This document shows positions 18,509 through 27,770 of a stretch of DNA of 64,000 bases, piece by piece. Origin of the DNA: Phycisphaerae bacterium (GTDB lineage: Bacteria > Planctomycetota > Phycisphaerae > UBA1845 > Fen-1342); NCBI GenBank assembly GCA_028279405.1, contig JANQNU010000065.1:1-64000 (forward strand), in the 5' to 3' direction. A program made the translations under genes and the position numbers. Positions within the stretch are counted from its first letter, which is position 1, and each line of letters begins with the position of its first letter. A model generated the notes under the pieces. The model had not been told where the DNA came from, did no database searches, and worked only from the letters and a program-made list of their open reading frames with translations.

Positions 18509-20091
18509 TGCGGCGCCCCCGGAAACGGCGTCTCGACCTCCGGCAACCGAATCGTGCGCCGAGCAACACTCAAGATCGTCGACCGATCCTCGAAGATCGG
18601 AGTACCGTTGCCGGCACGCTCCTTGAACGCCGGCGGAATCACCCAAACCGGCCAGTTCGACCAGTTGATCGATTGGTTCGCGCCAAACACCCAGGGGTAG
18701 ATTCCCTGATTCTCGACGACAATATCGAAATTGGTTCCATTCGGAACCCGATCGACCACCTTGTAAATCGGCAACGACTCCGGCGAATGCGGAACAAGGC
18801 CGGCTCGCCGACCCAGGTTGAACAGCGGCGACGGATGCTGGCCGGCAGTAATGGTCGTGTTGTTCCAGAAGGTCGGAGCCTCATCGTTGACCGCCGGGAT
18901 GAATATGCTGCCCGGCGGAAGGAACTGCGCGACACCACCCGATGCCTGGAACGTGATCGTCGGTCGACTGTCCGCCGCATTCGGAATCTGCACCTCGCGG
19001 TCGAGATTGAACGGAACCGTGAACAGCGTGTCGCTCGGAACAATTGCCGGCGGCGGCCATTGGGCCGGGTCAAAATTGGCGAACTCCACGAGCAACGGCA
19101 TCGGCACCTGCGTGTCAATGCCCATGTACGACTGATCGGTCGGATCGTACGCCGGGAAGGCGTAGTCCGGACCCGGAACCCGAATCGAAACCGTAATGAC
19201 CTCATACAGCGACGCGTCCGTTCGACGCATCGCCTTGCGGCAAAGATCGTCGTTGACGAACAGCTCGGGCCGAATCGTCGCCGGACGATCCGGGTCGAAC
19301 GGCGATGGGCGCGTCCGATTCCGCTCCGGGAAGTCGTACGATACGCGACGATAGAACGAAACCGTCACGACCCCCGTCTCGCGAACCTTACGCATCTCGG
19401 TCGGACCCACCGTACTCGGCGTGTACGCCGGCGCCGATCGAAAATCCTCGATCGTATAGGGCAACGTGCGACTCACCGGCGGATAAACCGTCGAGAGCGC
19501 CGAAAATACCGGAGACGTTCGTGCCAGATCAAACTCGAGCCCGTCCAGCGCCGTGCCCCAGCCCTGAACCGTCCGCGCCCCCCAACCGTTAATCTGTAAA
19601 TCGATCGAGCGCAGCAGCAACCGGCCCGGATCGACCCCCGGCTCGAACGGCCCCGCCGGATTCGCACCGGCGCGAGCATTGAAGAGCTGCGCAGGGAAGG
19701 GCCGCACCTTGATAATCGGTTCGTAATGCCAAATCACCCGCCCCGCATTCAACGGCGGCGACAGCGGATCGATGCGCGCCCAGCGCGGCCGCGCGACATC
19801 CCCATAACGCCGACCCGTATAGTCAGGATTGTCAGGTTCCCGAATCCCCGGCTCAACCCCCACGAGCCGCGTCTGCGTCGCGACGATCGCCTGCATGTGC
19901 TCGGCGGCCGCCTCACCCGCATTGAGGTCGAATGACTCCTGGTTGTAGCGCAACCCGATCGGTAACGATGCACCGATGACCAACAGCCCGAACGCGAGGA
20001 TGGCCAGCGCGATCATCATCTCGGCCAGGCTGAAGGCCGTTCTCCGGAACCAGGCGACGTGGCGCTTGCGGTTTTGCCCATCCCGTTGCAT
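18505..20091 (-). CDS. GspI/PilV-like pseudopilin with Ala at the cleavage position
   Basis: 528 residues. The leader MQRDGQNRKRHVAWFRRTA is followed by FSLAEMMIALAILAFG, so the residue before the cleavage site is alanine instead of the usual glycine, while Glu at +5 is kept. The long periplasmic domain is rich in proline and aromatic residues. GAGGAG lies upstream of ATG 20091. Its place between the GspH- and GspJ-like genes suggests the GspI role. It is far longer than a classical GspI (about 120 residues), as are most pseudopilins in this operon. Confidence 0.7.
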   Translation of the reverse strand: MQRDGQNRKRHVAWFRRTAFSLAEMMIALAILAFGLLVIGASLPIGLRYNQESFDLNAGEAAAEHMQAIVATQTRLVGVEPGIREPDNPDYTGRRYGDVARPRWARIDPLSPPLNAGRVIWHYEPIIKVRPFPAQLFNARAGANPAGPFEPGVDPGRLLLRSIDLQINGWGARTVQGWGTALDGLEFDLARTSPVFSALSTVYPPVSRTLPYTIEDFRSAPAYTPSTVGPTEMRKVRETGVVTVSFYRRVSYDFPERNRTRPSPFDPDRPATIRPELFVNDDLCRKAMRRTDASLYEVITVSIRVPGPDYAFPAYDPTDQSYMGIDTQVPMPLLVEFANFDPAQWPPPAIVPSDTLFTVPFNLDREVQIPNAADSRPTITFQASGGVAQFLPPGSIFIPAVNDEAPTFWNNTTITAGQHPSPLFNLGRRAGLVPHSPESLPIYKVVDRVPNGTNFDIVVENQGIYPWVFGANQSINWSNWPVWVIPPAFKERAGNGTPIFEDRSTILSVARRTIRLPEVETPFPGAPQ

Positions 20092-20148
20092 GCGCGTGTC
20101 TCCTCAGTCAAAGCGTCAAACTAATAAAAAAACTACTAATTGCTCAGC

Positions 20149-20997
20149 CTACGGCTGAAGCGGGTCCAGTACACCCTCCACCAACCCACCGCTCTTGCGG
20201 TGTACGAACGTGGGCCGGCTGAAATTCTTCAACCAGTCCTGTCGCACGCGCCCATCCGCGGCCTGCCCCAGCGCTTCGAAAGCAGCCCGACGGTAAAAAG
20301 TGAGCCCGCTGAAATGCGGGCGGTAAATCCGTGTAAACTGAGCGGTGTTGCCCGGCGTCCGGTCAGCCGCCCATAAGGAGAAATCCTGAATCTCGCGGCT
20401 GATCCGAAGTCCCGTCTGCGGATCGAAGACGATCAGGAAATCATCCGATTCGAGCAGGCCCGTTGATGCGCGCGGGTTCTCGTTGCCACCCAGCACAGTG
20501 AATGCACCAACCGTCCCGTCCAGATACCCTTCGGCCAAAAACCGATCACCCAACGCACCGCCAGCCACGGCTTCCGCCGGCGCTGCCCAAACATCCGAAG
20601 GCAACACCACCGGTGCAACCGATTCGGCCCGACCAAAGTGCTCTTCGTTCAAGCCGCCGCCCGTCAACTGCGGACGCCGATAGGAATACGTCACCAAGTG
20701 CTGCCGGTTCCGCCCCTCGTCCACCGCTCCATCGTCCGCATCGTCCCACGCGCCCGGCATCACCCGTACCGCGACCAGGTTCGAATCGGCCAGCGATTGA
20801 AAGTACGCGCGGGTCAATGCCGAATTCGCCTGCTGTATCCCTGAGTTGAATTTCGCCTCTCGCGTTAACGAACTCAGACCCGGAACAGCGATCAACAGGA
20901 TGATCAGGATGATCGAGATCACAACGATCATTTCAACGAGCGTGAAGCCGAACGACAAACCGGTCACCCGTCGATCAACTCGACCGATCGCCGACAT
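20149..20997 (-). CDS. GspH-like pseudopilin
   Basis: 282 residues from ATG 20997 (AGGA 8 nt upstream). The prepilin motif is SFG|FTLVEMIVVISIILIILL, with a 20-residue charged leader. The mature part begins AVPGLSSLTREAKFNS, a GspH/FimT-like spacing, and the rest is unrecognised. The gene sits between the third GspG-like and the GspI-like gene. Other in-frame starts at 21013 and 21024 are possible. Confidence 0.7.
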   Translation of the reverse strand: MSAIGRVDRRVTGLSFGFTLVEMIVVISIILIILLIAVPGLSSLTREAKFNSGIQQANSALTRAYFQSLADSNLVAVRVMPGAWDDADDGAVDEGRNRQHLVTYSYRRPQLTGGGLNEEHFGRAESVAPVVLPSDVWAAPAEAVAGGALGDRFLAEGYLDGTVGAFTVLGGNENPRASTGLLESDDFLIVFDPQTGLRISREIQDFSLWAADRTPGNTAQFTRIYRPHFSGLTFYRRAAFEALGQAADGRVRQDWLKNFSRPTFVHRKSGGLVEGVLDPLQP

Positions 20998-21113
20998 TCG
21001 GCTTGTCCTGCATACCATCCGCATCGTTCAGTTCCGCCGACTCATCGCGATGTTCGCTCGTAACCCTCTTGCATACATCAGTCTACGACAAACCAAGCTG
21101 TCCGCCTACCGCG

Positions 21114-22100
21114 TTACGGCGAATTTATCGGGACGTAACGGTAATCGTCCCCAGCCGCCCGAACCCGGACCCAGCCCGCTTGCTGCGCATTCGAAAGCGA
21201 ATGGATCCCGCCGCTGTCCGGGTCCACGAGCGCTGTCGGCGAAGGCAGGGGTTCGCTGTAGATCTCAGCCGTCGGGTCCAGCCGACCCGCCTCGAAAAGC
21301 TCCTTGTCGATGCCACGCGACCGCAACACCGCTCGTCGATCCGTGATCTTGAACGGCAGGCCCGTCGCAAACGCGCGCGTCGGATCGTTCGGCTCCAGCT
21401 TGACGTAAACCAGATAATCCAGCGGAATCTCCCACGCGTCGTAAATGCCGAGAACGTCCACCCACGGCGACTCCGGGTTGGTCGGCTCCAGGCCGGTCGG
21501 CGACGGCGACGTGCTGACGAACTCCGCGGTCGGGCCGTCCGGTAGCCGCTGCAACGCGTCCCGCGGCACCTGGGCCAGTCCCGCTTCATCGAATACCCGC
21601 AGATACGCGTACAACGCCCGGTTGTCGTCGTTGCGATTGCCTTCGTTCAACCGCGCCCACGACATGACGTTGCCGACCGTCCCGCCCGAGATGTCGCGTG
21701 CCAGTCGAGCCGACAACGGAGCCGAGGGCGGGAGATTGTTGCCCGTGTACGGCGGTGGCACCATCGCCTGCGCGACCGGTGAAGACTCCAGCCGATAGGG
21801 GGGATAGGGTCCGAAGGTTGCGTAGCGCCGCCGCGTCTCGCGGTTGTAGAAGCCGCGCAGCGGATCGACCGTCGCAAAGCTGTCCAGCGCCATCGTCGTG
21901 TTGCGCATGATCGAACGGGTATACACCCGCTTCTGCGAACCGAGTACCTGAGACGAAACAAGCACCACCAGGCTGAGCAGCAGAACGATGATCGTAATGA
22001 CCACCAGCAACTCGATGAGCGTGAACCCGCGCTGCGCAGCGCGCGGCGACCAGCCGATCCGCTTCGACGAGTTGACGTATGCTCCATCAGCGTATGCCAT
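21114..22100 (-). CDS. GspG-like pseudopilin (third copy)
   Basis: 328 residues with a leader of about 24 residues and the cleavage motif RG|FTLIELLVVITIIVLLLSL. Downstream is a segment predicted to wrap as an alpha/beta pilin head with a long extension. It differs from the other two GspG-like proteins in lacking the GTADD C-terminal motif. The start at 22100 is 9 bp behind the previous stop and has AAGGG upstream. Confidence 0.7.
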   Translation of the reverse strand: MAYADGAYVNSSKRIGWSPRAAQRGFTLIELLVVITIIVLLLSLVVLVSSQVLGSQKRVYTRSIMRNTTMALDSFATVDPLRGFYNRETRRRYATFGPYPPYRLESSPVAQAMVPPPYTGNNLPPSAPLSARLARDISGGTVGNVMSWARLNEGNRNDDNRALYAYLRVFDEAGLAQVPRDALQRLPDGPTAEFVSTSPSPTGLEPTNPESPWVDVLGIYDAWEIPLDYLVYVKLEPNDPTRAFATGLPFKITDRRAVLRSRGIDKELFEAGRLDPTAEIYSEPLPSPTALVDPDSGGIHSLSNAQQAGWVRVRAAGDDYRYVPINSP

Positions 22101-22109
22101 CGTGCGCCC

Positions 22110-23129
22110 TTACTGACCGTTGTGATCGAAGTTGGCGATATCGTCCGCTGTTCCGTAGTTTCCGTCCGGTCCCGGGCTGATCAGCAAGTAGCTGTCCCGT
22201 CGATAAGGCGTCGGACGGGCCTCGATGCTCGTGTCCTGGATGTACTCGAAGAACTGCGCCGCGCTCGAGCCACTGTTCGGGTACGGCTGCGTGTTGCTCA
22301 GCATGTGACGCGTGCTCGGCGTCAGCTTCAACATCTGGGCACCCAGCTCGATCAACTGGCGATTGTCCGCCCAATGATAGGTGCCGATCAGGCTGTTGTT
22401 CGGCGCGCCGGTCATCGCCCGACCCGGGAACTCATCAGCGACGGTCTCGCCGATCGTATCCGCCTTGTAGTACAGAATCGGAAACCCGAACGCATCCAGA
22501 AACATCGGGTACTCGCGTTGCGGCACCCGGGACGGGTCCGCCGCCGCCGCGATCTCGGCGTCGATTTCGAAGCTGCTGGTCCCGCGATTGAACTGCGTCC
22601 GCGGAATGTTGCTCAACTCGACATACGGACCACCACGAGCGTGGATCGGCTTGAGCGTCGTATTCTCCAGCGCATACGCCGACGATTGCGCCCCGCTGAT
22701 CGCAGTTCCCGAATCCTCGGACCAGTACTGCGAGCTGCTTCGAAACGTCTTGAATCCCGGGTTACCGAGCGAGTCCGCCCCGGCCAATGCCCAGTAGAGC
22801 AGCCCGGCTCCGCTGATTTGCATCTGGTTGTTCTCGTTGAACGGGTAGGGACTGGTAACCTGCGGAACGCCGTTGTTGTCCCGCTCGGGATTGGGACTCG
22901 CGGACGGCGGCAACGAACCGCCGAAACGCGTATCCGCGCGCAGCGACTCGATGCCCGTCTCCAGATTGTTGAACGTCGCTCTCGTGGAGGCCTTCCGGGC
23001 CTGCACCTGAATCTGCGATACCGCCGGGATCAGAATCGCGATCAGAATCGCGATGATGGCAATGACCACCAACAGCTCGGTCAGCGTGAAGCCCCGGCCG
23101 ACGACGCGGTCCTTCGAATAAGCGCTCAT
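22110..23129 (-). CDS. GspG-like pseudopilin (second copy)
   Basis: 339 residues from ATG 23129 (GGAG 9 nt upstream). The leader MSAYSKDRVVGRG is cleaved before FTLTELLVVIAIIAILIAI. The C-terminus carries SPGPDGNYGTADDIANF, shared in form with the first copy; the aspartate-rich loop resembles the calcium site near the end of major pseudopilin GspG (inference). Together the three copies suggest more than one pseudopilus composition or a hetero-polymer. Confidence 0.75.
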   Translation of the reverse strand: MSAYSKDRVVGRGFTLTELLVVIAIIAILIAILIPAVSQIQVQARKASTRATFNNLETGIESLRADTRFGGSLPPSASPNPERDNNGVPQVTSPYPFNENNQMQISGAGLLYWALAGADSLGNPGFKTFRSSSQYWSEDSGTAISGAQSSAYALENTTLKPIHARGGPYVELSNIPRTQFNRGTSSFEIDAEIAAAADPSRVPQREYPMFLDAFGFPILYYKADTIGETVADEFPGRAMTGAPNNSLIGTYHWADNRQLIELGAQMLKLTPSTRHMLSNTQPYPNSGSSAAQFFEYIQDTSIEARPTPYRRDSYLLISPGPDGNYGTADDIANFDHNGQ

Positions 23130-23184
23130 ATGGCTCGACTCCGTTTGGCCGGGATGTTCACGCACGAAACGTGCCCCGTCGCCT

Positions 23185-24150
23185 CTAATAGTTGCGGACA
23201 TCGTCCGCTGTTCCATACAGTCCGTCCCGACCCGCAGAGATGATCAAATACGAACGCGGCTTATGCGGTACGATCTTGCCATCATCCCCACGTTGTGTCT
23301 GATCGAAGTTCGCCTCGTCGTAAATGGCGCCCGCGAACGTCAGCCTCTCCGGACGCGTCGTCTGATTTCGGTCGTATCCGACTTCGAGCCCCAACGGATG
23401 CTCGAAACCGCTGCCGAGACTCGTGCCATCATCCTGATTCGGATTGAACCCGTCGCCAGCCGGACTGCCGGTCAGGGCGGCGTTGTCCGATTGGTCGTAC
23501 ACACCTACGAAGCGAATCAATCCGGTACCGGTCGTGAACGGGAACTCGGCGTTTTCCGTCGCAGCGTAATACAGGATCGGATTCCCGAAGTTGTCCACGA
23601 AGAAGGGGACCCGACCGTTACTCCAGTCCGACGATCCCTCCTGGAGGCTCGCCGAGAGCTGGATCGCTCCGGAGGTCTCCTGCTCCCAACGCTCCGGCGA
23701 AACCGCGAAGTTGGCATCAACCTCGATGTATGGCCCATTCCGCTGACTCCTGGAGAGCGGCGAGTTCAACGCGTACCAGGAAAGCCAGTCGTTCTGATCG
23801 ACCGTACCATCGTTGTCCGTATCCACGCCCGATGCGCGCGGGTCGACGTACCCTTGCAGGTCCGGACCGCAGAGCTGAATCACCGCCCACTGCGCCCCAG
23901 TCAGAAAGATGTTGGTATCACCCTCGAAGGGATTCTGACCGTTCGACCGCGGATAGCGTCCGAAGTCGCTTCGGAATCCTTCCGACCCATCCTGCATGCC
24001 CTTGATCTTCGCGGCCGTCGCCGACTTTTTCGCCTGGTTTCGAGCCCCGTTGATCGCCGGCACCGCAATGCCGATCAGCAACGCGATGATCGCGATGACC
24101 ACCAGCAACTCGATCAGCGTGAAGCCCGGACGTTCGATTCGCAACTTCAT
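23185..24150 (-). CDS. GspG-like pseudopilin (first copy)
   Basis: 321 residues with a short leader MKLRIERPG and cleavage before FTLIELLVVIAIIALLIGIA, the most canonical prepilin signal of the operon. It contains an internal EF-hand-like loop (DTDNDGTVDQND) and ends with SAGRDGLYGTADDVRNY, the same tail form as the second copy. GAGGTG precedes ATG 24150. It is the first pseudopilin gene behind the platform gene and the best candidate for the major pseudopilin. Confidence 0.78.
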   Translation of the reverse strand: MKLRIERPGFTLIELLVVIAIIALLIGIAVPAINGARNQAKKSATAAKIKGMQDGSEGFRSDFGRYPRSNGQNPFEGDTNIFLTGAQWAVIQLCGPDLQGYVDPRASGVDTDNDGTVDQNDWLSWYALNSPLSRSQRNGPYIEVDANFAVSPERWEQETSGAIQLSASLQEGSSDWSNGRVPFFVDNFGNPILYYAATENAEFPFTTGTGLIRFVGVYDQSDNAALTGSPAGDGFNPNQDDGTSLGSGFEHPLGLEVGYDRNQTTRPERLTFAGAIYDEANFDQTQRGDDGKIVPHKPRSYLIISAGRDGLYGTADDVRNY

Positions 24151-24186
24151 GAGACACCTCGTCGGGGTACGACCCCGGCTCGTTTC

Positions 24187-25446
24187 CTAGCTCTGCAGCG
24201 ACTGGATCAGGTTCACCAGCGGCATGAACAGCGCCACGACAATGAATCCGACGATCAAGCCCAGCACGACGACCATGATCGGCTCGAGCAGGCTCACCAG
24301 CGACGCCACGAGCGTGTCGACTTCGTCGTCGTAGTTGTCTGCGACCTTGACCAGCATCTTGTCGAGTTCGCCGGTCTCCTCGCCGACATCCACCATGTTG
24401 ACGACGATCGCATCCACCGTTTTTGATGCCCGGAGCGGATTCGCGAACGAGTCGCCTTCGCGAATCGCATCATGAACACGCTGCATCGTGCGGGCAAAGA
24501 CCTCGTTACCGGTCGTGTCGCGGGTAATCGTGATCGCTTCCAGAATCGGAACGCCCGCCGAAATCAGCGTACCCAGCGTTCTCGTAAACCGTGCGACCGA
24601 AGATTTGCCGACGATAGCGCCGACGACCGGCACCTTCAGCATCACTGTATCCAGAACCAGCCGACCGACCTGTGCCTGCCGAATGACCTTCCAGATGATG
24701 AACAGAAACAGCGGGGCCCCCATGACCACCACCCATCCCGGCGGAATTCCGTTGACGAACCAGTTCGAAATGCTGATCAGCATTTCCGTCACCGCCGGCA
24801 GCTTGGTCTCGAAGTCCTCGAAGATCTTTCGGAACTGCGGCACGACCACGACCATGATGAAGGTCACGATCGCCGACGCAATGAAAATGACGACCGCCGG
24901 ATAGATCATGGCGCCAATGATCTTGCGCTTCAGCTTCTGGGCCTTTTCCATGAACTCCGCTAGCCGCTGCAGGATCACGTCGAGCACACCGCCCGCCTCG
25001 CCGGCAGCCACCATGTTCGAGTAAAGGCGATTGAACGCCTTCGGGTGCCGCTGCATGGCTTCCGACAACGTGGCGCCGCCTTCGACGTCTTCTTGAACTT
25101 GCTTCAGCACATTGCGGAGCATGCCAGGCTTGGCTTGCTGCTCGAGGATGCGAATACTGCGAAGGATCGGCAGGCCCGCGTCCTGAAGCGTCGAAAGCTG
25201 CCGCGTGAACGTGGTCAACTGCTTGACCCCCACCCAGCCGAGGCCCGTTCCCGCTGCCTTGCGCTTGCCCGATGCCGCTTGTTTCTTGAGCGCGACCTTC
25301 TTGCGGTCGACCTTCTCGATCACGCGGGTCGGGAAATACCCGATGCCGCGAAGCTTCGAGACGGCTTCCTCCTTGTTCGGAGCCTCGATCTCGTCCTTGA
25401 TCTCCTGCCCCGACGCGTTCAACGCCTCATACACAAAGGTGGCCAT
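24187..25446 (-). CDS. gspF: Type II secretion/type IV pilus inner-membrane platform protein GspF/PilC
   Basis: 419 residues, the usual GspF length. An N-terminal basic cytoplasmic region (FVYEALNASGQEIKDEI) is followed by two T2SSF repeats, each with a cytoplasmic helical bundle and membrane helices; the segments FTRQLSTLQDAGLPILRSI and FTRTLGTLISAGVPILEAI show the internal duplication. It anchors the assembly ATPase and extracts pseudopilins from the membrane. ATG 25446 has GGGAG upstream. It is separated from the ATPase gene by 262 bp containing a strong hairpin. Confidence 0.92.
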   Translation of the reverse strand: MATFVYEALNASGQEIKDEIEAPNKEEAVSKLRGIGYFPTRVIEKVDRKKVALKKQAASGKRKAAGTGLGWVGVKQLTTFTRQLSTLQDAGLPILRSIRILEQQAKPGMLRNVLKQVQEDVEGGATLSEAMQRHPKAFNRLYSNMVAAGEAGGVLDVILQRLAEFMEKAQKLKRKIIGAMIYPAVVIFIASAIVTFIMVVVVPQFRKIFEDFETKLPAVTEMLISISNWFVNGIPPGWVVVMGAPLFLFIIWKVIRQAQVGRLVLDTVMLKVPVVGAIVGKSSVARFTRTLGTLISAGVPILEAITITRDTTGNEVFARTMQRVHDAIREGDSFANPLRASKTVDAIVVNMVDVGEETGELDKMLVKVADNYDDEVDTLVASLVSLLEPIMVVVLGLIVGFIVVALFMPLVNLIQSLQS

Positions 25447-25586
25447 GCCGACGGCTCCCAAAACGCGGACACGAAACGACAGATCCAACAAGTACTCCGG
25501 AACGCGCGTTCCGGACGACAGGCGGGTGGCATCCCAGCGCCAAACCGGCCGTGCCGATAAACACACCCCACCACGTCATTGTTGTC

Positions 25587-25616
25587 GCCCCCAAGTGGCT
25601 CGTAAAGCCAGGGGGC
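25587..25616. repeat. Intercistronic hairpin between gspE and gspF
   Basis: GCCCCC (25587-25592) pairs with GGGGGC (25611-25616) and TGGCT (25596-25600) with AGCCA (25606-25610), leaving a 5-nt loop. There is no T-run on either strand. It sits in the only long gap near the operon's front and may set the ATPase:platform expression ratio. Confidence 0.55.
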
Positions 25617-25708
25617 AGGTCAATCAGCTTAACTATCTTAACAAGAAGGACTTGCGAAAGATTCCCGCAGAGCCCCTGTTGGCACCGAGAGCCGGATCCC
25701 GGCCGAAA

Positions 25709-27457
25709 TCACTCGTCTCCGAGCGTCTCACGCACGACCTCGTCGATGGTCGAAACACCATCGAAAATCAATAGCAGACCAACCTCGCGAAGCGTCCGCA
25801 TGCCCCGTTTGCGGGCTTCCTGCCGGATGATCCCGGTCGATGCATGCTTCATGATTAGCTCACGGATTTCGTCGTCGACCACCATAATTTCGAACAGGGC
25901 CGTCCGGCCTCGATAGCCCGTGTTGTTGCAGTAGTCGCAGCCGCGACCGAAATAGAACGTCCGACCCTGCACGTCCTCCGGCGTCAACGCCAACTCCATC
26001 AATTGTTGCTCGGTCGGCTCATACTCTTCCTTGCAGTTCGTGCAGATTCGCCGAACGAGCCGTTGAGCCACGATGGCCTCCAGGGTCGCCGTGATCAGAA
26101 ACGGCTCGACGCTCAGGTCGAGCATTCGCGCGATCGAACTCGGTGCGTCGTTGGTGTGCAGCGTGGAGAAGACCAGGTGGCCCGTCAGCGACGCCTGGAC
26201 CGCAATCTGGGCCGTTTCGGCGTCACGAATCTCACCAACAAGGATGATATCCGGGTCCTGTCGCAGGAAACTCCGCAGGCAACGGGCGAAAGTCAGCCCG
26301 ATCTCCTGCTTGATCTGACACTGCACCAGCCCGTCGATGTCGTACTCGACCGGATCCTCGCTCGTGAGGATCTTCACGTCGATCGAATTGCGATCACGAA
26401 GTGCCGAATAAAGCGTCGTCGTTTTCCCGGAGCCGGTTGGCCCCGTCACGATCACAATTCCGTGCGGCTTCTGGATCAGCTGCCGAAACGCTGTCAGATC
26501 GTCCTCGCGCAAACCGATCTGACCGAGGTCCAGGTTCACCTGACTACGGTCCAGCACGCGAAGTACGACGCTTTCGCCGAACATGGTCGGCAGGACACTC
26601 ACGCGCAAGTCGACCGGCCGCTTTTCGACCAGCAGCTCGATCCGACCGTCCTGCGGCAATCGGCGTTCCGCAATGTCGAGGTTGGCCATGACCTTGATCC
26701 GTGACGAGATCGCGAGTGCCACGTACTTCGGCGGCGGCACCATATCAAACAGCACGCCGTCGATGCGGTACCGCATCTTGAACTCGTCTTCGAACGGCTC
26801 AAAGTGAATGTCGGATGCCTTGTCCCGGATCGCCTGCAGCAGCACCAGATTGACCAGCTTTTTGACCGCGTTGCTCTCACCCAGCTGCTTGAGTTCGTCG
26901 AGATCGATGCTTTCGCCACGCCCCTCGAACGCGGCCAGGGCCTCATCCTGGCTGATTTCCGAGATGATATCGTTGATCGACGCCGCCGCCTCTTCGGGAT
27001 AGTAGCGGTTCAGCGCGTCGGTCATGTCCGACTCGGAGGTGATCCGCGGCACCACCCGGAAACCCATCAGCGTTTTGAGGTCGTCCGTCGCCTGGAAGTT
27101 GTCGGGACTGGAAAGCGCCACCCCCAGCGTGTTCGAATCACGATCGTAGTCCGTGGGGATGATCCGATATGCGTGGGCCATCTGAGACGGAATCAGGTCG
27201 ATCACACTCTGGTCGACGTCGATATCGCCGAGCGTGATGATTTCCATCCCGACCTGGGCAGCCAGGGCCCGATTGACCTCGTCCTCCTTGACGTAGCCCA
27301 GCTCGATCAGGAGTTGCCCCAACGGGCCGCGCTTCTTCTTCTGTAGCTCGAGCGCCTCTGAGACCTGCGCCCGCGTCACGGCCCCCATCTTGATCAGGAT
27401 TCGGCCGATCGGCCGGCCCTTCAGTTGTTCGATCGGGGGCATCCCGTCGGAGGCCAT
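25709..27457 (-). CDS. gspE: Secretion/pilus assembly ATPase GspE/PilB
   Basis: 582 residues. Residues 1 to about 150 form an MshEN/T2SSE N-terminal domain (IGRILIKMGAVTRAQVSEAL). The ATPase core follows with Walker A GPTGSGKTTT near residue 340, an Asp box (SEDPVEYDIDGL), Walker B DPDIILVGEIRD and a His box (LVFSTLHTNDAPSS). A zinc clamp of two CxxC pairs (CTNC and CDYC) lies toward the C-terminus, as in GspE/PilB but not PilT. It powers pseudopilus assembly from the cytoplasm. ATG 27457 has CGGAG upstream and lies about 90 bp behind a TATAAT promoter, heading the operon. Confidence 0.95.
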   Translation of the reverse strand: MASDGMPPIEQLKGRPIGRILIKMGAVTRAQVSEALELQKKKRGPLGQLLIELGYVKEDEVNRALAAQVGMEIITLGDIDVDQSVIDLIPSQMAHAYRIIPTDYDRDSNTLGVALSSPDNFQATDDLKTLMGFRVVPRITSESDMTDALNRYYPEEAAASINDIISEISQDEALAAFEGRGESIDLDELKQLGESNAVKKLVNLVLLQAIRDKASDIHFEPFEDEFKMRYRIDGVLFDMVPPPKYVALAISSRIKVMANLDIAERRLPQDGRIELLVEKRPVDLRVSVLPTMFGESVVLRVLDRSQVNLDLGQIGLREDDLTAFRQLIQKPHGIVIVTGPTGSGKTTTLYSALRDRNSIDVKILTSEDPVEYDIDGLVQCQIKQEIGLTFARCLRSFLRQDPDIILVGEIRDAETAQIAVQASLTGHLVFSTLHTNDAPSSIARMLDLSVEPFLITATLEAIVAQRLVRRICTNCKEEYEPTEQQLMELALTPEDVQGRTFYFGRGCDYCNNTGYRGRTALFEIMVVDDEIRELIMKHASTGIIRQEARKRGMRTLREVGLLLIFDGVSTIDEVVRETLGDE

Positions 27458-27555
27458 GTGCTGCTCCGTATCTTGCGCGCAACGCCAAATCCATAACATC
27501 ATTGGCGCGCGGACCGTGCGATTCCATTCAAATCGCCCAACCAGGCGATGCCCCC

Positions 27556-27583
27556 ATTATAGGGACTGTGCCGGTCGATTAAA
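27556..27583 (-). promoter_or_regulatory. Promoter of the pseudopilin operon
   Basis: On the minus strand a perfect TATAAT (27561 to 27556) is preceded at 16 bp by TTTAAT (27583-27578), a weak -35. The transcript would start near 27549, giving a leader of about 90 nt before the ATPase gene. Confidence 0.5.
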
Positions 27584-27670
27584 CCCCCGCATTTGCCAAC
27601 CTATTCCCACGCTCGGCAGCCGCAAACGCCGCCTGCCCCGGCGAGAACCAGTCCTGCGACTCAAGGGTGG

Positions 27671-27741
27671 CACTGGCGGCGTGCCCGCCAGTGTTCGGGA
27701 CGTGCACCCTTGCCAAGGGTGGGGCGGGCGTCTCGCCCGCC
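27671..27741. repeat. Cluster of three perfect hairpins
   Basis: In the gap between the dockerin-tailed gene and the operon promoter are CACTGGCGG/CCGCCAGTG (27671-27693), ACCCTT/AAGGGT (27706-27720) and GGCGGGCG/CGCCCGCC (27723-27741 within the cluster). They are packed end to end without T-runs. This looks like a REP-like intergenic element and may end or stabilise the upstream transcript. Confidence 0.6.
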
Positions 27742-27770
27742 GCCAGCCCGCGTACCAGCCTGCCGCTACG

